This document shows, piece by piece, positions 52,601 through 57,244 of a stretch of DNA of 64,000 nt. Both the position numbers and the translations under genes were made by a program. A model generated the notes under the pieces. That model saw nothing but the letters and a program-made list of their open reading frames with translations. It did no database searches and was not told the DNA's origin. Source of the DNA: Watersipora subatra (lineage: Eukaryota; Bryozoa; Gymnolaemata; Cheilostomatida; Watersiporidae); contig NC_088712.1 of the NCBI RefSeq assembly GCF_963576615.1, positions 10,670,541 to 10,734,540 of the forward strand, in the 5' to 3' direction. Positions within the stretch are counted from its first letter, which is position 1; each line of letters opens with the position of its first letter.

Positions 52601-55600
52601 TTGACAAATTATTTGCAGTGTCTGTGAAATTTACAAGCTACTATTTTATTAAAAACATGTCTCACTCACTGCATCTGCTTGGTTTTTAATTAACAATAAA
52701 GCCTTGTGCCAATAGAATATTATAAAATGGAGTAAATGGGAAATAATAAACTCATTGAATATTTGTAAATTGTATATGCTATTGAGCACAAATTTTATGG
52801 AAGTAAACATCTTATTTGTCTTTGATTTGGTGTGTAAAGCATCCAATGTTATAATCTTGTTATTACAGATGACCAGCAGTACTGAATAAGTTTCTTTGTT
52901 CTCTATATTTAACTTGTGGTTCTGCGATGTTACATAATCATAAGCAAGACACTACAGGCTAAATGTATGACAGGCAAAGGTTGAGAAGCGATAACACGTT
53001 GGCTCAAATAAATCTCAGATAGCACGAAAATTTTACCAATGCTGTGAGAGTTTTTTAAAGTAACTATTAAAAAAACAATCAACTGTGACCAACAAAAAGT
53101 TAAAAAGTCGGTTTTTCAAACATTAAAATGTAGGTAAGCTTTCTAACAGAAGTAGTCAATGGCCAGCTATAGAATAATTCTCATAATACTGTTTACTTCA
53201 AATTAGGAATCACAATAACAATAGCACCATAATTAAATTATTGCCCTATCGCTATTGATATTTAAAATTAGTTTGTTACAATGCAATCTATAAAAAATAA
53301 TTGCAAAGTTTTAGGAACAAAATTAAAAATAGCATCTACTATAGATTTACAAATACTACAAATAGATCTACTATTTGGTATTTTTTGGTGATCAACAGAA
53401 TTTTTGGTTTCATTTTGTGTTTTAATTATAAAAAATGTTTTTTTTATATTGGTCTAACTTCTTTAGATTTTTTATTGTTGTGAATTTTTACAAATAGGTA
53501 GCAGCCTCTCTTGCTTTATATAAAACAAGCAGATTGCCCGATTTTGCATGGGTAATAAAAATGACGTTTTTAAATAAAGCTTTGTTTTATTTCTGCGTAC
53601 TGCATTTATTTCTGTGTACTGTTTATATATTTGTGTAATTCATACTGTGCCTGTTTCAGTCCTACTACAGCTCTCTACTGATTGCAATATTCTTGCTTAG
53701 CATATCAATCAAGCTTATGCGAGAGTCATGTAAGTTATGCATTGTTATGTTAAAACAATGCATACTTGTTATAAATAAACATACAACAAAAGACAAAAAG
53801 ACGCTGATATTTATATATAGATTTTCAGTATGCATTGCTTATTTGCTGAGACGTTAGCTAAGCGCATTTGGCTTTGTATCGTATAGCAAACAAAGTTTCA
53901 TGCATTCACTGAACCGTATTAGGCTCTTACATATATACATTACTGAAATCCAGCTAAAATTATATATGATGAATACTACAATAAAATTAAAAAAATTTTT
54001 ATCTTTTGCATTCCCATGAACGAAGTAGTAATAAACATTAAAAAAATCATTCATGTCGATGATTTTTTGCGTTCAGTATTTCATACCCATTTAACACCCC
54101 AAAAAATCTTTTTATTGTTTGCGAGTATACAAAAAAACTTTGTATACTTAACTTTTTGCCAATTTCATGTGCTCGGTGGACAATTTCATGTGCAATCTCA
54201 TGTGCACACTTTCATAATTATGCTATTAAAAGTTATGCATGACTTCATTTCTACTTCAAACTCAGTTCAAAAGTTCCATAGTTGTCTATGAAATCTTTGT
54301 TGAGTAATAAATATACATATTATGACACTTTTTTAATTTACTTTTAGGAACTATTAATTCTACACATGTATGATGTACAAAGGATAACTCAGCATTAGGC
54401 CATTAGCGATTGGCATAAACAGACAACAAATTTAATTACGTTACTGAATTAATTTTGTTGCCGTATCTCGTTTTATACTGCTAGCAATGCCAGTCATCAA
54501 CATATTTACATTGCGTCAGCATGAGTTAACTATTATAAACAAAAGTAAAAAGAACAAGTGAGGTGATGGCAAGCACTTTTTCAAAAATCCAAAAGCCGAA
54601 AATAATTAAATATATTCATTAAATTTTGGCACTGCTGCTTAGTTTTGCACATTGATAACCGCAATTGATTAAACTTGAAACTTGTATAATTCCATTGTTT
54701 TCAAGCCATACATAAAAAGCAAGCATAGGGACATAGGAGTTAAATTACAATCAAGCTTTAGATAAAAAGATTGGTATTGTCAACATACTCAATATAAACT
54801 TGATGAAATATATATATTTTCTAAAACAACTATAAGTATTTTCAATGAGGAGCGATAAATGTATGGCAGAATTTTTCATCTAGCTATTTCATTCTCAAAA
54901 GATATACTACTTTGTCAATCTTTGTAATTGACTCTGATCTTTTAGTAGCAACGAAAGTTTTTTAAGACTATGTGAAATTAACCTGAGATTTTATGCAGCT
55001 ATAACTTATGTAAGAAATGTACGTAATGAATTCAAACAAATCTTTTGAATAATAAAGCGCAATTTTTTTTAATTGCGTATAAACTACAACCATACTAAAA
55101 TGAAAGCTAATAAGTGAAGAAGGATGCATATGTGAGAATATTTGAAAAAGTACAAGAGCTCTCAAGGATTATTAAAGGCCTGAACTATTGAAGGAAGCAA
55201 ACGAGACCCACTTTCAAATGTCTGCTGAGCGTGTATAACTGCTGACCAAATACATTATAATGTAAAAAAAACTTTGCAAATGCTAAACTACAAAATACAT
55301 TTGTAATGCAGAAGAGCAAATATAGCCTTTAGCTAAACATAAGTTCAAAAATAGTGTAAACGCTCAATTTGCTTCCGAAGCTACATTAAAAAAAACTCAC
55401 AAATATTGTGACTTTTCACTCACAAATATTGTGAGTTTTCATCTCTTGTAATTTCATTCTTGTAGAAACTCGCAAATATTGTGAGTTTTTACAAGGTAGA
55501 AATTAGCTCCCCAATAAGATATAATGTCCCCAATTGTTAGGTAAAAAGTTTCTATGAGAAGAAAACTCCGAAAATATTTGCCTACTAACAAATGGAAACA

Positions 55601-56213
55601 AGTCAAATGTGTGTGAGAATTTAACAAACTTTATGGGGACTTACATATTTTTTCACACACCCACACTCACAGATGTTCTCGTACAAATGCAGGCAATTGG
55701 GGACAGTGCTCAGATTTTGTCGGGAGTTGGATTAAACTATATATTTTTTAGTTTTTTATAAGAAAAAAGGGGTTAAAAGATTGGGGACGTCCCCAATTTC
55801 CGAACGTCCCCAATTTGTCTGTTAAATTCCGGTGTGAGTCCCCAATTGCATGCATTTACAAGTTCACCAACACATATCAACAGACACAGACACTCGTGCA
55901 CACATAGTTGCTCACACATGCGCACATAAACATGCCTACATACAGAGATAAAGTGTCTCACTTCAGACGCAGCTAATAAAATTCATAAAAAGTTATGCAG
56001 AAAAATTAAATTCAATTTTTATCAAAATGGTACTGTAACTTTTGTTGTCTTACAGCCTTTTTTCTTTTTACCTGAAAGTTAACTGTTCTATACTGCCATT
56101 GCAGTGTGATATAGTCTCCAACTTCAGTGACACAAAGAAGGACATACAAAGGTTGATCGATGAAATCTTACCATCCATTCAAGTACCTTCACTCAGCAAA
56201 GTGAGAGAGAAAA
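18053..56213 (+). CDS. RING/B-box/coiled-coil (TRIM/RBCC-type) protein, six exons, 3' end missing
   Basis: Joining 18053-18228, 35290-35449, 36287-36479, 40547-40743, 41551-41736 and 56105-56213 gives about 340 codons without a stop, with every junction GT-AG and phase-compatible. Domain order is RING (residues about 14-58), B-box 1 (about 82-115), B-box 2 (about 142-180) and a charged alpha-helical coiled coil (about 180-340). TRIM proteins of this layout are usually E3 ubiquitin ligases. The RING recruits an E2, and the B-boxes and coiled coil drive dimerisation and substrate binding, typically in the cytosol. That role is family knowledge, not shown here. The C-terminal domain (NHL, B30.2 or none) is not visible. 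Introns 1 (17.1 kb) and 5 (14.4 kb) are full of repeats. A spliced transcript would confirm the model. Confidence 0.85.
18229..18470. other. Start of intron 1, no feature
   Basis: The reading frame of exon 1 stays open for about 34 codons past the donor, to 18331. That extension is AT-rich and not protein-like, and the frame joins perfectly to 35290 when the donor at 18229 is used, so I treat it as intron. Confidence 0.7.
18470..18970 (+). repeat. Medium repeat family S, copy 1
   Basis: One of several related segments. Shared landmarks are a TATTGACTRAGAACTG block, then AACTTATCAG, then TTAGTCACGTA, then GAATATTCATATG and GTGAAAAG. Compare 22880-23150, 23165-24000, 24100-24430, 24950-25290 and the 3' part at 29740-30361. 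Divergence between copies is high. Confidence 0.55.
18971..19978. other. No gene recognised; short AT dinucleotide run
   Basis: A (TA)n run sits at about 19257-19272. The 61-codon frame at 19589-19774 has no recognisable domain. A part near 19195-19350 weakly resembles 25600-25700 (ATTGACATATA...TTTTATATTTGCTC), so an old repeat may be present. Confidence 0.4.
19979..20415. repeat. 19-bp tandem array, about 23 units
   Basis: Tandem copies of a 19-bp unit (AAATAAACACAGTACACAG), with CAGCACACAG, AACAGTATACAAA and AGGAATAAAC variants. A 19-bp period cycles through all three frames every 57 bp. Because the unit has no stop on the minus strand, two overlapping open frames of about 160 codons (Cys, Val, Phe and Leu rich) arise there. 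They are artefacts. A diverged three-unit version lies inverted at about 53585-53630. Confidence 0.94.
20420..21076. other. No gene recognised; weak repeat similarity
   Basis: Around 20610-20650 the words GCATATTTTGCTTAGTCAGC and TATGGTCTGC resemble 24543-24575 (GCATATTTGGCTTCGTCAGC, TATGCTCTGT), suggesting a shared old repeat. No coding feature was found. Confidence 0.4.
21087..22847. mobile_element. hAT-like element, 1761 bp, with target duplication
   Basis: The left end TAAGGCTGGGCGGTTT and the right end ACCGCCCAGTTT (reverse complement AAACTGGGCGGT) form short imperfect terminal inverted repeats. TACAAATATT flanks both sides (21077-21086 and 22848-22857). hAT elements give 8-bp duplications, and GGGCTGGGCG-type ends are common among them. 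The extra two matching bases may be coincidence. Subterminal stretches at both ends carry several CCG/CGG-containing words (ACCGATACCG, CATACCG, AACGG). No hAT transposase core is recognisable, so I infer a non-autonomous or dead copy. Confidence 0.72.
21640..21876 (+). pseudogene. Acidic coding-like remnant inside the hAT-like element
   Basis: A plus-strand stretch translates in pieces into an acidic, Ser-rich peptide with an imperfect internal repeat (FDDVGV...KSASSV, then NDDDVGD...KSASSVSS), followed by [13 protein letters not shown] and a stop. A frame change and stops interrupt it. It may be an N-terminal transposase or accessory-protein relic. I recognise no specific family. Confidence 0.3.
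22880..23150 (+). repeat. Medium repeat family S, copy 2
   Basis: Contains TATTGACTGAGAACTGCAAG, GAGCCCTTGTGCAAACTTAT, CAGCTCAGTGGTTAAGAC and TTAGTCACGTAGCCAATGCG. The AGCTCAGTGG word resembles a tRNA-gene A box, which would fit a tRNA-derived SINE head. The B box is weak, so this origin is tentative. Confidence 0.6.
23165..24000 (+). repeat. Medium repeat family S, copy 3 (long)
   Basis: Shares AAACTTATCGGTTCAATGAT with copy 2, then extends through TATAAAATATGCATGAACTTC (23478) and CAACAACCAGTTTT to AGGGCAGCAAGTTTA (23986-24000). The later part aligns in order with 29740-30361, which ends with the same AGGGCAGCAAGTTTA. The family is therefore longer than a typical SINE. Confidence 0.55.
24100..24430 (+). 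repeat. Medium repeat family S, copy 4
   Basis: Shares the order TAGGACACCT, ATAGTGCTAATAACAGGG, TATTCAGATGCGCAGTGAAA and GACTAAGCATAAACGACG with the other copies, especially 18660-18970. No coding content. Confidence 0.5.
24431..24949. other. No gene recognised
   Basis: The 73-codon frame at 24543-24764 overlaps a stretch also seen near 20610, so it is more likely a repeat than an exon. Confidence 0.4.
24950..25290 (+). repeat. Medium repeat family S, copy 5
   Basis: Contains AACTGCAAGCTATGAATAAA, GAGAGCCCTTGTGCCATGAT and ATACTAATAGCAGGGATATAG, which parallel copies 2 and 4, and ends near AATGGCTGATGAGTAT as copy 3 does (23452). Confidence 0.55.
25397..27387. mobile_element. TTAA-flanked inverted-repeat element, 1991 bp
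   Basis: Begins AGATGTAGTTGCGTCAAA and ends with its exact reverse complement, an 18-bp perfect terminal inverted repeat. TTAA flanks both sides (25393-25396 and 27388-27391). The interior holds CpG-containing sequence at both ends, and two short frames (26102-26317 and 26302-26496) without a recognisable transposase domain. The AGAT(G) start plus TTAA target resembles the 11.1-12.4 kb family in type but not in sequence. Kolobok-like is my best guess, with piggyBac-like as the alternative. Confidence 0.8.
27392..28490. other. No gene or element recognised
   Basis: Unannotated AT-rich intronic sequence. The minus-strand frame at 27568-27777 has no recognisable domain. Confidence 0.45.
28494..28862. 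repeat. AT microsatellite with TTAATTGTTATATATA units
   Basis: A long (TA)n-type tract with embedded AATCAATATATATTTAATTG and TTGTTATATATA units on the left and the complementary TATATCTAACAATTAAATAT units on the right. Its two halves are therefore inverted relative to each other and could extrude a cruciform. The 62-codon frame across it is low-complexity and not a gene. Confidence 0.92.
28873..28945 (-). mobile_element. Solo end of a Tc1/pogo-like element
   Basis: The reverse complement reads TACAGTCATACCTCAACTCC followed by CGAGGTTAATGCGTTCTG and GAGCTCAAATG. CAGT-starting ends with a TA target and 'cctc-aact' wording are typical of Tc1/mariner-pogo elements. The other end was not found. 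It may lie beyond the AT tract or be lost. Confidence 0.5.
28948..29474 (-). mobile_element. piggyBac-like element, second copy of the 3364-4318 family, truncated
   Basis: The reverse complement starts TTAACCCTTTCATTGACG and then follows the 3364 copy for about 500 bp. Shared words include AAGTAACTTA, TTTTATTATT, GTTGAC, CAACAATCTTTAG, AATTAGCC, AATTTCCAA, TAAAGTAGCA and TTGTTAACATGTTGGCAAAA. It lacks the right end of the 3364 copy and stops at a Tc1/pogo-like end near 28945. The conserved acidic [14 protein letters not shown]-type stretch corresponds to SSSTDYDGEFNSF in the other copy, supporting a shared transposase relic. Confidence 0.75.
29740..30361 (+). repeat. Medium repeat family S, 3' portion
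   Basis: Aligns with 23440-24000: TTTATAAAAAATGCATGAACTTCA (29815), GCAACAACCAGTTCC (30094) and terminal AGGGCAGCAAGTTTA (30347-30361) occur in the same order. It is flanked immediately by a piggyBac-type CCCTTTGAACC end at about 30362. Confidence 0.5.
30360..30470 (+). mobile_element. piggyBac-like left-end fragment (second family)
   Basis: TTAGCCCTTTGAACCTTAAT matches the CCCTTTGAACYCTAA ends at 13665-13684 (minus) and 39906-39921, and AAGATGTGTCAGAAACC follows as at 31553. The rest of the element is missing, so it is a solo end. Confidence 0.5.
30885..31440 (+). mobile_element. Tc1/mariner-like element fragment
   Basis: ACAGTGGAACCTCGGTTCTT, followed by GAACACAATCCATTCCAGAA and GTTGTTCGAAAGCCGAG, is a widespread Tc1/mariner-type terminal sequence. 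Interior words such as GAAGAAGAATCCTCTTCCAA (31332) suit the same class. No matching right end was found before the next repeat at about 31545. Confidence 0.55.
31545..32100 (+). mobile_element. piggyBac-like second family, internal and right part
   Basis: Aligns with 39945-40500 over about 550 bp: CTGTTTACAAACACTGTTTC, AACCAATCCAATT, GGTAGGTCATGAATGATTG, GTCATGAAATGATGATGAA, TTTTATAGTTTTAGATCGAA and CATTGTATTATAAGCGCATT each have close partners there. It may end at AGGGTTA near 32094. The minus-strand 80-codon frame at 31445-31687 lies across its edge and is not a gene. Confidence 0.65.
32101..33868. other. Intronic sequence with a less AT-rich block; no gene established
   Basis: About 32550-33780 is visibly richer in G and C than its surroundings and contains many frames on both strands. 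One minus-strand frame (32918-33121) gives a Cys-rich peptide with [16 protein letters not shown] could not match it to a family or give it splice sites. The block might be a decayed retroelement interior, but no LTRs, protease, RT or integrase motifs were found. Confidence 0.35.
34503..34538. repeat. Perfect 15-bp hairpin with 6-base loop
   Basis: TTCCGACGTTGATTC, loop AACACG, then GAATCAACGTCGGAA: every stem base pairs. It lies just left of the fold-back insert at 34551 inside the pogo-like element. Confidence 0.9.
34551..34669. mobile_element. Small fold-back MITE with 9-bp target duplication
   Basis: A 119-bp insert whose arms pair over most of their length (CGGGCTAGCCGAGTCACGC with GCGTGACCCGGCTAGCCC; GCCACGCACATACAAAAC with GTTTTGTATGTGCGTGGC). 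CTATTCATC flanks both sides (34542-34550 and 34670-34678). A 9-bp duplication with a fold-back structure suggests a MULE-like or similar non-autonomous element. The superfamily is not certain. Confidence 0.8.
34994..35289. other. End of intron 1
   Basis: A short TATATATATATG tract adjoins the pogo-like element. The remaining sequence leads to the acceptor GCTTGTTATAG before exon 2. No other feature. Confidence 0.5.
35290..35449 (+). CDS. Exon 2: RING tail and B-box 1 start
   Basis: Its first base completes a Ser codon with the AG left by exon 1, followed by 53 codons. It carries CDLC and CPLC pairs and YCVKHHE, the C-x2-C ... C-x2-C-x4-C-x2-H pattern of a B-box 1 zinc finger. The acceptor is TTGTTATAG and the donor CATGAG|GTATGA. 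The exon ends at a codon boundary, matching exon 3. Confidence 0.85.
35450..36286. other. Intron 2 (837 bp)
   Basis: GT-AG intron between the two halves of B-box 1. No repeat or other gene recognised. The 60-codon frame at 35673-35855 is not protein-like. Confidence 0.75.
36287..36479 (+). CDS. Exon 3: end of B-box 1 and B-box 2
   Basis: Begins FHKEYHEEI after the acceptor ATTTAG and continues the B-box 1 histidines. Then CADH, GCDKC and CIEC give the C-x2-H-x8-C-x2-C-x4-C-x2-C pattern of B-box 2. The donor GATGATG|GTAAGA leaves one base (phase 1), which exon 4 completes to Gly. Confidence 0.85.
36480..36827. other. Start of intron 3
   Basis: Unannotated AT-rich sequence between exon 3 and the palindrome cluster. 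Confidence 0.55.
36828..37160. repeat. Cluster of nested palindromes and tandem repeats
   Basis: Units such as GCCGATGTGTCGGCTATGGC, GGTTATAGAAGTACAGATCG and CAGACCGTAAGCCGCTGTAT recur in direct and inverted orientation. About 36836-36893 folds onto 36888-36950, and GTGTCGGCTATGGCGGTTAT appears at 36832 and 36970. From about 37030 the unit GTTATAGACCGATACAGACC repeats directly (37052 and 37112). The block is notably GC-rich and contains CpGs against an AT-rich background. No terminal target duplication was identified. Confidence 0.85.
37765..37845 (+). pseudogene. Helitron helicase C-terminal remnant, copy 1
   Basis: Encodes CQRVPGRS...[10 protein letters not shown], comparable to the conserved C-terminal SRV...LF...KT segment of Pif1-like helicases in Helitrons. 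Only this short part is present. Confidence 0.5.
38335..38436 (+). pseudogene. Helitron helicase C-terminal remnant, copy 2
   Basis: Encodes [19 protein letters not shown] and then [11 protein letters not shown]. It is closer than copy 1 to the SRVGRRS-LF-ATGKT pattern of helicase C-termini. Upstream and downstream helicase motifs are absent. Confidence 0.52.
38798..39403. repeat. 0.6-kb polypurine tract (GGGAGAGA)n
   Basis: The plus strand is almost entirely G and A, with only scattered pyrimidines, in GGGAGAG/GAGAGG units of irregular length. Long homopurine mirror-like DNA can form triplex (H-DNA). It yields two long minus-strand open frames rich in Ser, Pro and Leu, which are artefacts. 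It sits inside the 3' part of the Helitron-like element. Confidence 0.95.
39904..40510 (+). mobile_element. piggyBac-like second family, third copy
   Basis: Begins TTGACTCTTTGAACCCTAAC (compare TTAACCCTTTGAACTCTAAC at 13684-13665) and aligns with 31545-32085 through CTTTGTTTACAAAAGCTGTT, GGTAAGTCATGAATAGTTG, GAGTCATGAAATAATGATGA and GCATTGTATTATGAGCACAT. It ends just before exon 4 of the RING/B-box gene, so its right end lies within about 40 bases of the 3' splice site. Confidence 0.65.
40547..40743 (+). CDS. Exon 4: end of B-box 2 and start of coiled coil
   Basis: The first two bases complete a Gly codon. The peptide then reads [13 protein letters not shown], with the Thr-His that normally closes a B-box 2, followed by a long charged helix ([18 protein letters not shown] and beyond) typical of the RBCC coiled coil. 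The acceptor is ATTGTTGCAG and the donor GCACAG|GTGGTT. The exon ends in phase 0. Confidence 0.85.
40744..41550. other. Intron 4
   Basis: About 0.8 kb GT-AG intron within the coiled coil. No repeat or other gene recognised. Confidence 0.7.
41551..41736 (+). CDS. Exon 5: coiled coil
   Basis: Encodes 62 codons with a heptad-like charged helix ([16 protein letters not shown], then EILKKWSQI). Two acceptors keep the frame: CAGATAG (exon from 41551) or GTTGAAG (exon from 41566, five residues shorter). The donor is CATCAT|GTAAGG, and the exon ends in phase 0, which suits exon 6. Confidence 0.75.
41737..43080. other. Start of intron 5, no element recognised
   Basis: Contains a short low-complexity run at about 42488-42590 (TATGCAGCACAAG, AGCAATAAAGC repeats), which explains the overlapping minus-strand frames there. 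Nothing else could be supported. Confidence 0.5.
43085..43213. repeat. CA-rich minisatellite (about 17-18 bp units) and (CA)n
   Basis: Four imperfect CCTCC(T)ACACACACTTAC-type units followed by a (CA)n tail. Short overlapping frames on both strands result from the low complexity. Confidence 0.88.
43217..43241. repeat. GGGGAC terminal-like motif, left
   Basis: A 25-base motif (CTTGTAAACGCATGCAATTG plus GGGAC) that recurs inverted at 55838-55862 with one difference, and again in direct orientation in diverged form at 55681-55704. Confidence 0.8.
43640..44310 (+). repeat. Left copy of a long direct repeat
   Basis: Aligns with 54350-54830: TTCTACACATGTATGGTG, CAACAAATTTAATTAC, TTTACATTGCG, CATGAGTTAAC, AAACAAAAGTAAAAA, CATAAAAAGCCAAGCATAG and AATCAAGCTTTGGA occur in the same order in both. 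The copies are about 10.7 kb apart. Confidence 0.75.
44985..47125. repeat. 260-bp satellite array, about 8 copies, with dimeric higher order
   Basis: The word GTTTC(C/T)(C/T)GA followed by GCACATTGACC recurs at about 45143, 45403, 45661, 45921, 46181, 46441, 46701 and 46963, giving a 258-262 bp period. Central copies are nearly identical. Monomers alternate. Those at 45921 and 46441 share GCAACCCCAATAAATATG and GCAGCGATATG. Those at 46181 and 46701 share TCAACCCCAGTAAATATG and GCAACGAAATG. This implies a 520-bp dimer repeat. Edge copies are more diverged. Confidence 0.93.
47126..48540. repeat. Strongly diverged satellite-related sequence
   Basis: Spaced words such as TTAACCATT, TTTGGGGA/TTTGAAA, ATTGACCAATTA, ACAGTCAT and AAGATGTCCC continue the satellite pattern with many changes, suggesting older monomers at the array edge. 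No gene is supported. Confidence 0.5.
48930..50340 (+). repeat. Triplicated unit, copy 1
   Basis: Contains CATAACTCTTTGGC, GTGAAAGCTGTTTAGATTGG, CAAATATGTACGCATG and CACATAATCATAAGCA-type landmarks that recur at 51130-52200 and 52230-53540. The frames inside are not conserved among copies. Confidence 0.8.
50341..51129. other. Spacer between triplicated copies 1 and 2
   Basis: No matching segment was seen in copies 2 or 3 and no gene was found. It may be an insertion that separates the first copy from the other two. Confidence 0.4.
51130..52200 (+). repeat. Triplicated unit, copy 2
   Basis: Same order of landmarks as copy 1: GATAACTCTTTGGAAAC, GCGAAAGCTGTTTAGATAGG, CAAATATGTACGCATTTC, TTGCAAATAAAGTTTAAAAC, ACATAATCATAAGCAAGACA. 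The final part is shorter than in copies 1 and 3. Confidence 0.8.
52230..53540 (+). repeat. Triplicated unit, copy 3
   Basis: Starts about 1.1 kb after copy 2 with the same order: ATTACTCTTTGGCGCC, GAAAGCTATTTATATTGG, CAAATAAGTACGCATTTT, ACATAATCATAAGCAAGACA (52932) and CTTGCTTTATATAAAA near 53510. Confidence 0.8.
53585..53665 (-). repeat. Three-unit relic of the 19-bp repeat with shared flank
   Basis: TTTATTTCTG(C/T)GTACTG occurs twice, with a third partial unit. It is the reverse complement of the unit arrayed at 19979-20415. The adjoining GTAATTCATACTGTGCC also matches, inverted, the left flank of that array (CTGTACAGAATGAATTAC at 19957). Confidence 0.75.
54350..54830 (+). repeat. Right copy of a long direct repeat
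   Basis: Partner of 43640-44310 in the same orientation. See that entry for shared landmarks. It is somewhat shorter and diverged. Confidence 0.75.
54831..55385. other. No gene or element recognised
   Basis: AT-rich intronic sequence with no supported feature. Confidence 0.45.
55386..55492. repeat. Three short inverted-repeat units ACTCACAAATATTGTGAGT
   Basis: ACTCACAA-ATA-TTGTGAGT and near-copies occur at about 55396 (ending in GTGACTTTTC), 55419 and 55470. Each folds on itself with an 8-bp stem and 3-base loop. Such regularly shaped short palindromes could be binding sites or MITE fragments. Confidence 0.7.
55510..55940. repeat. Satellite-related motifs, GGGGAC palindrome and inverted end motif
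   Basis: TGTCCCCAATTG at about 55525 resembles the TGTCCCCAATTTG of the 260-bp satellite. An 18-bp perfect palindrome, ATTGGGGACGTCCCCAAT, lies at 55790-55807. The inverted partner of the 43217 motif is 55838-55862. GTGAGAATTTAACAAACTTT (about 55611) parallels GTGAGAATTTAACACTAACT (43386). A CACA-rich stretch follows to 55940. Confidence 0.75.
56105..56213 (+). CDS. Exon 6: coiled-coil end, last exon seen
   Basis: After the acceptor TGCCATTGCAG, 36 codons start [17 protein letters not shown] and continue the helical region, ending LSKVREK. The phase-0 start suits exon 5. The donor AAAA|GTAAGTC matches consensus and leaves one base (phase 1). The open frame upstream of the acceptor back to 56042 is polypyrimidine-rich intron. 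The next exon must start in phase 1 and was not found before the window end. Confidence 0.75.
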
Positions 56214-56616
56214 GTAAGTCTACTGAGAAATATCATAATTGTCAGGATGATTTGTAGACAATCCGCAATTAGAATCATAAGAAATTATTATCCCAATTTA
56301 AACAATTTACTAGAATAAGTTTACTTTTTACTTAGTAAAATATTGTACACAATAAGCTGACCTTTCACATTAGATTTTTATCACTCTGAAAAAAAATATA
56401 TCAAATAATTCTATCAGCAGAAATTTTGCTGATATCCATTCTAAAAGAATATCTATTCACAACTTTAAGAAAAATTTATGTCAAAAGCTGACTTATATGT
56501 TCATTTCAATTTATTATATTGAAAGTTTGCCACTGCTTTGAGACATCAGCGATATTTCTACCCAAAATGTGTTTTTCACATCTGTGAATACATGAATACC
56601 TTTCAAATGCCCCATG

Positions 56617-56673
56617 GATTATTCTATATCGGCGTGTTCATAAAGTTTATGAACATGCCGATATAGGATAATC
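56617..56673. repeat. Near-perfect 28-bp inverted repeat (hairpin)
   Basis: GATTATTCTATATCGGCGTG and the rest of the left arm pair with the right arm ending GCCGATATAGGATAATC. The only two departures would be G:U pairs if transcribed from the plus strand. There is almost no loop. Confidence 0.88.
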
Positions 56674-56682
56674 CTTGTTTAG

Positions 56683-56730
56683 ACTCTAAAAGTTCCAATC
56701 TTATTTAATAAAGGATGGAACTTTTAGAGT
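56683..56730. repeat. Hairpin with 15-bp stem
   Basis: ACTCTAAAAGTTCCA pairs with TGGAACTTTTAGAGT across a loop of about 18 bases. It lies ten bases after the 56617-56673 hairpin. Confidence 0.85.
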
Positions 56731-56874
56731 TATTTGATGCCAACTACACATACACAATTGTTCCCAATATAAAATTATTTAAATTAATTGATGCAGTATT
56801 TCCTTGGATTTCAAATTATATAAAGATTACTGCTTTCAAAATAGTAGTTCCAGAGCTATGAAGTGCAACGTGTA

Positions 56875-57100
56875 TAAATGTTGGGACACCGCAAAAAATT
56901 GCTTCTTGGGCTTTATATTCAACTTTGTAAAATATTTCTTAGTTGGTTGAGTTTTAAAGCATAAGATATTTGAAAACCATCGACCACATATGCAGATGGT
57001 TTGATTGACTCTAGCTTTATCTAATTAAATGTCTCATATAGCTATCCTGGAAGATGTGAATGATGGAAAACTACAACCGCAAATGATAGGACATGTCCGA
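56875..57100. mobile_element. Possible relic related to the 58862-59047 inverted-repeat element
   Basis: GTTGGGACACCGCAAAAAAT near 56880 and ACCGCAAATGATAGGACATG near 57077 resemble, in direct and inverted form, the TGTCATCATTTGCGGTGTCC stretch near 58864. The boundaries are not defined. Confidence 0.35.
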
Positions 57101-57244
57101 AAATGATTTACAAACATCAAGTTATTTAAGGGACTATGTCCATGTTACTATTGTAACTATAAAACACACTTAATTATACAAGAAAAAGAGCATAATGCTA
57201 CTTTAATTGATTGGGTAACACATTGTAGTAACATCATGTAGTAA

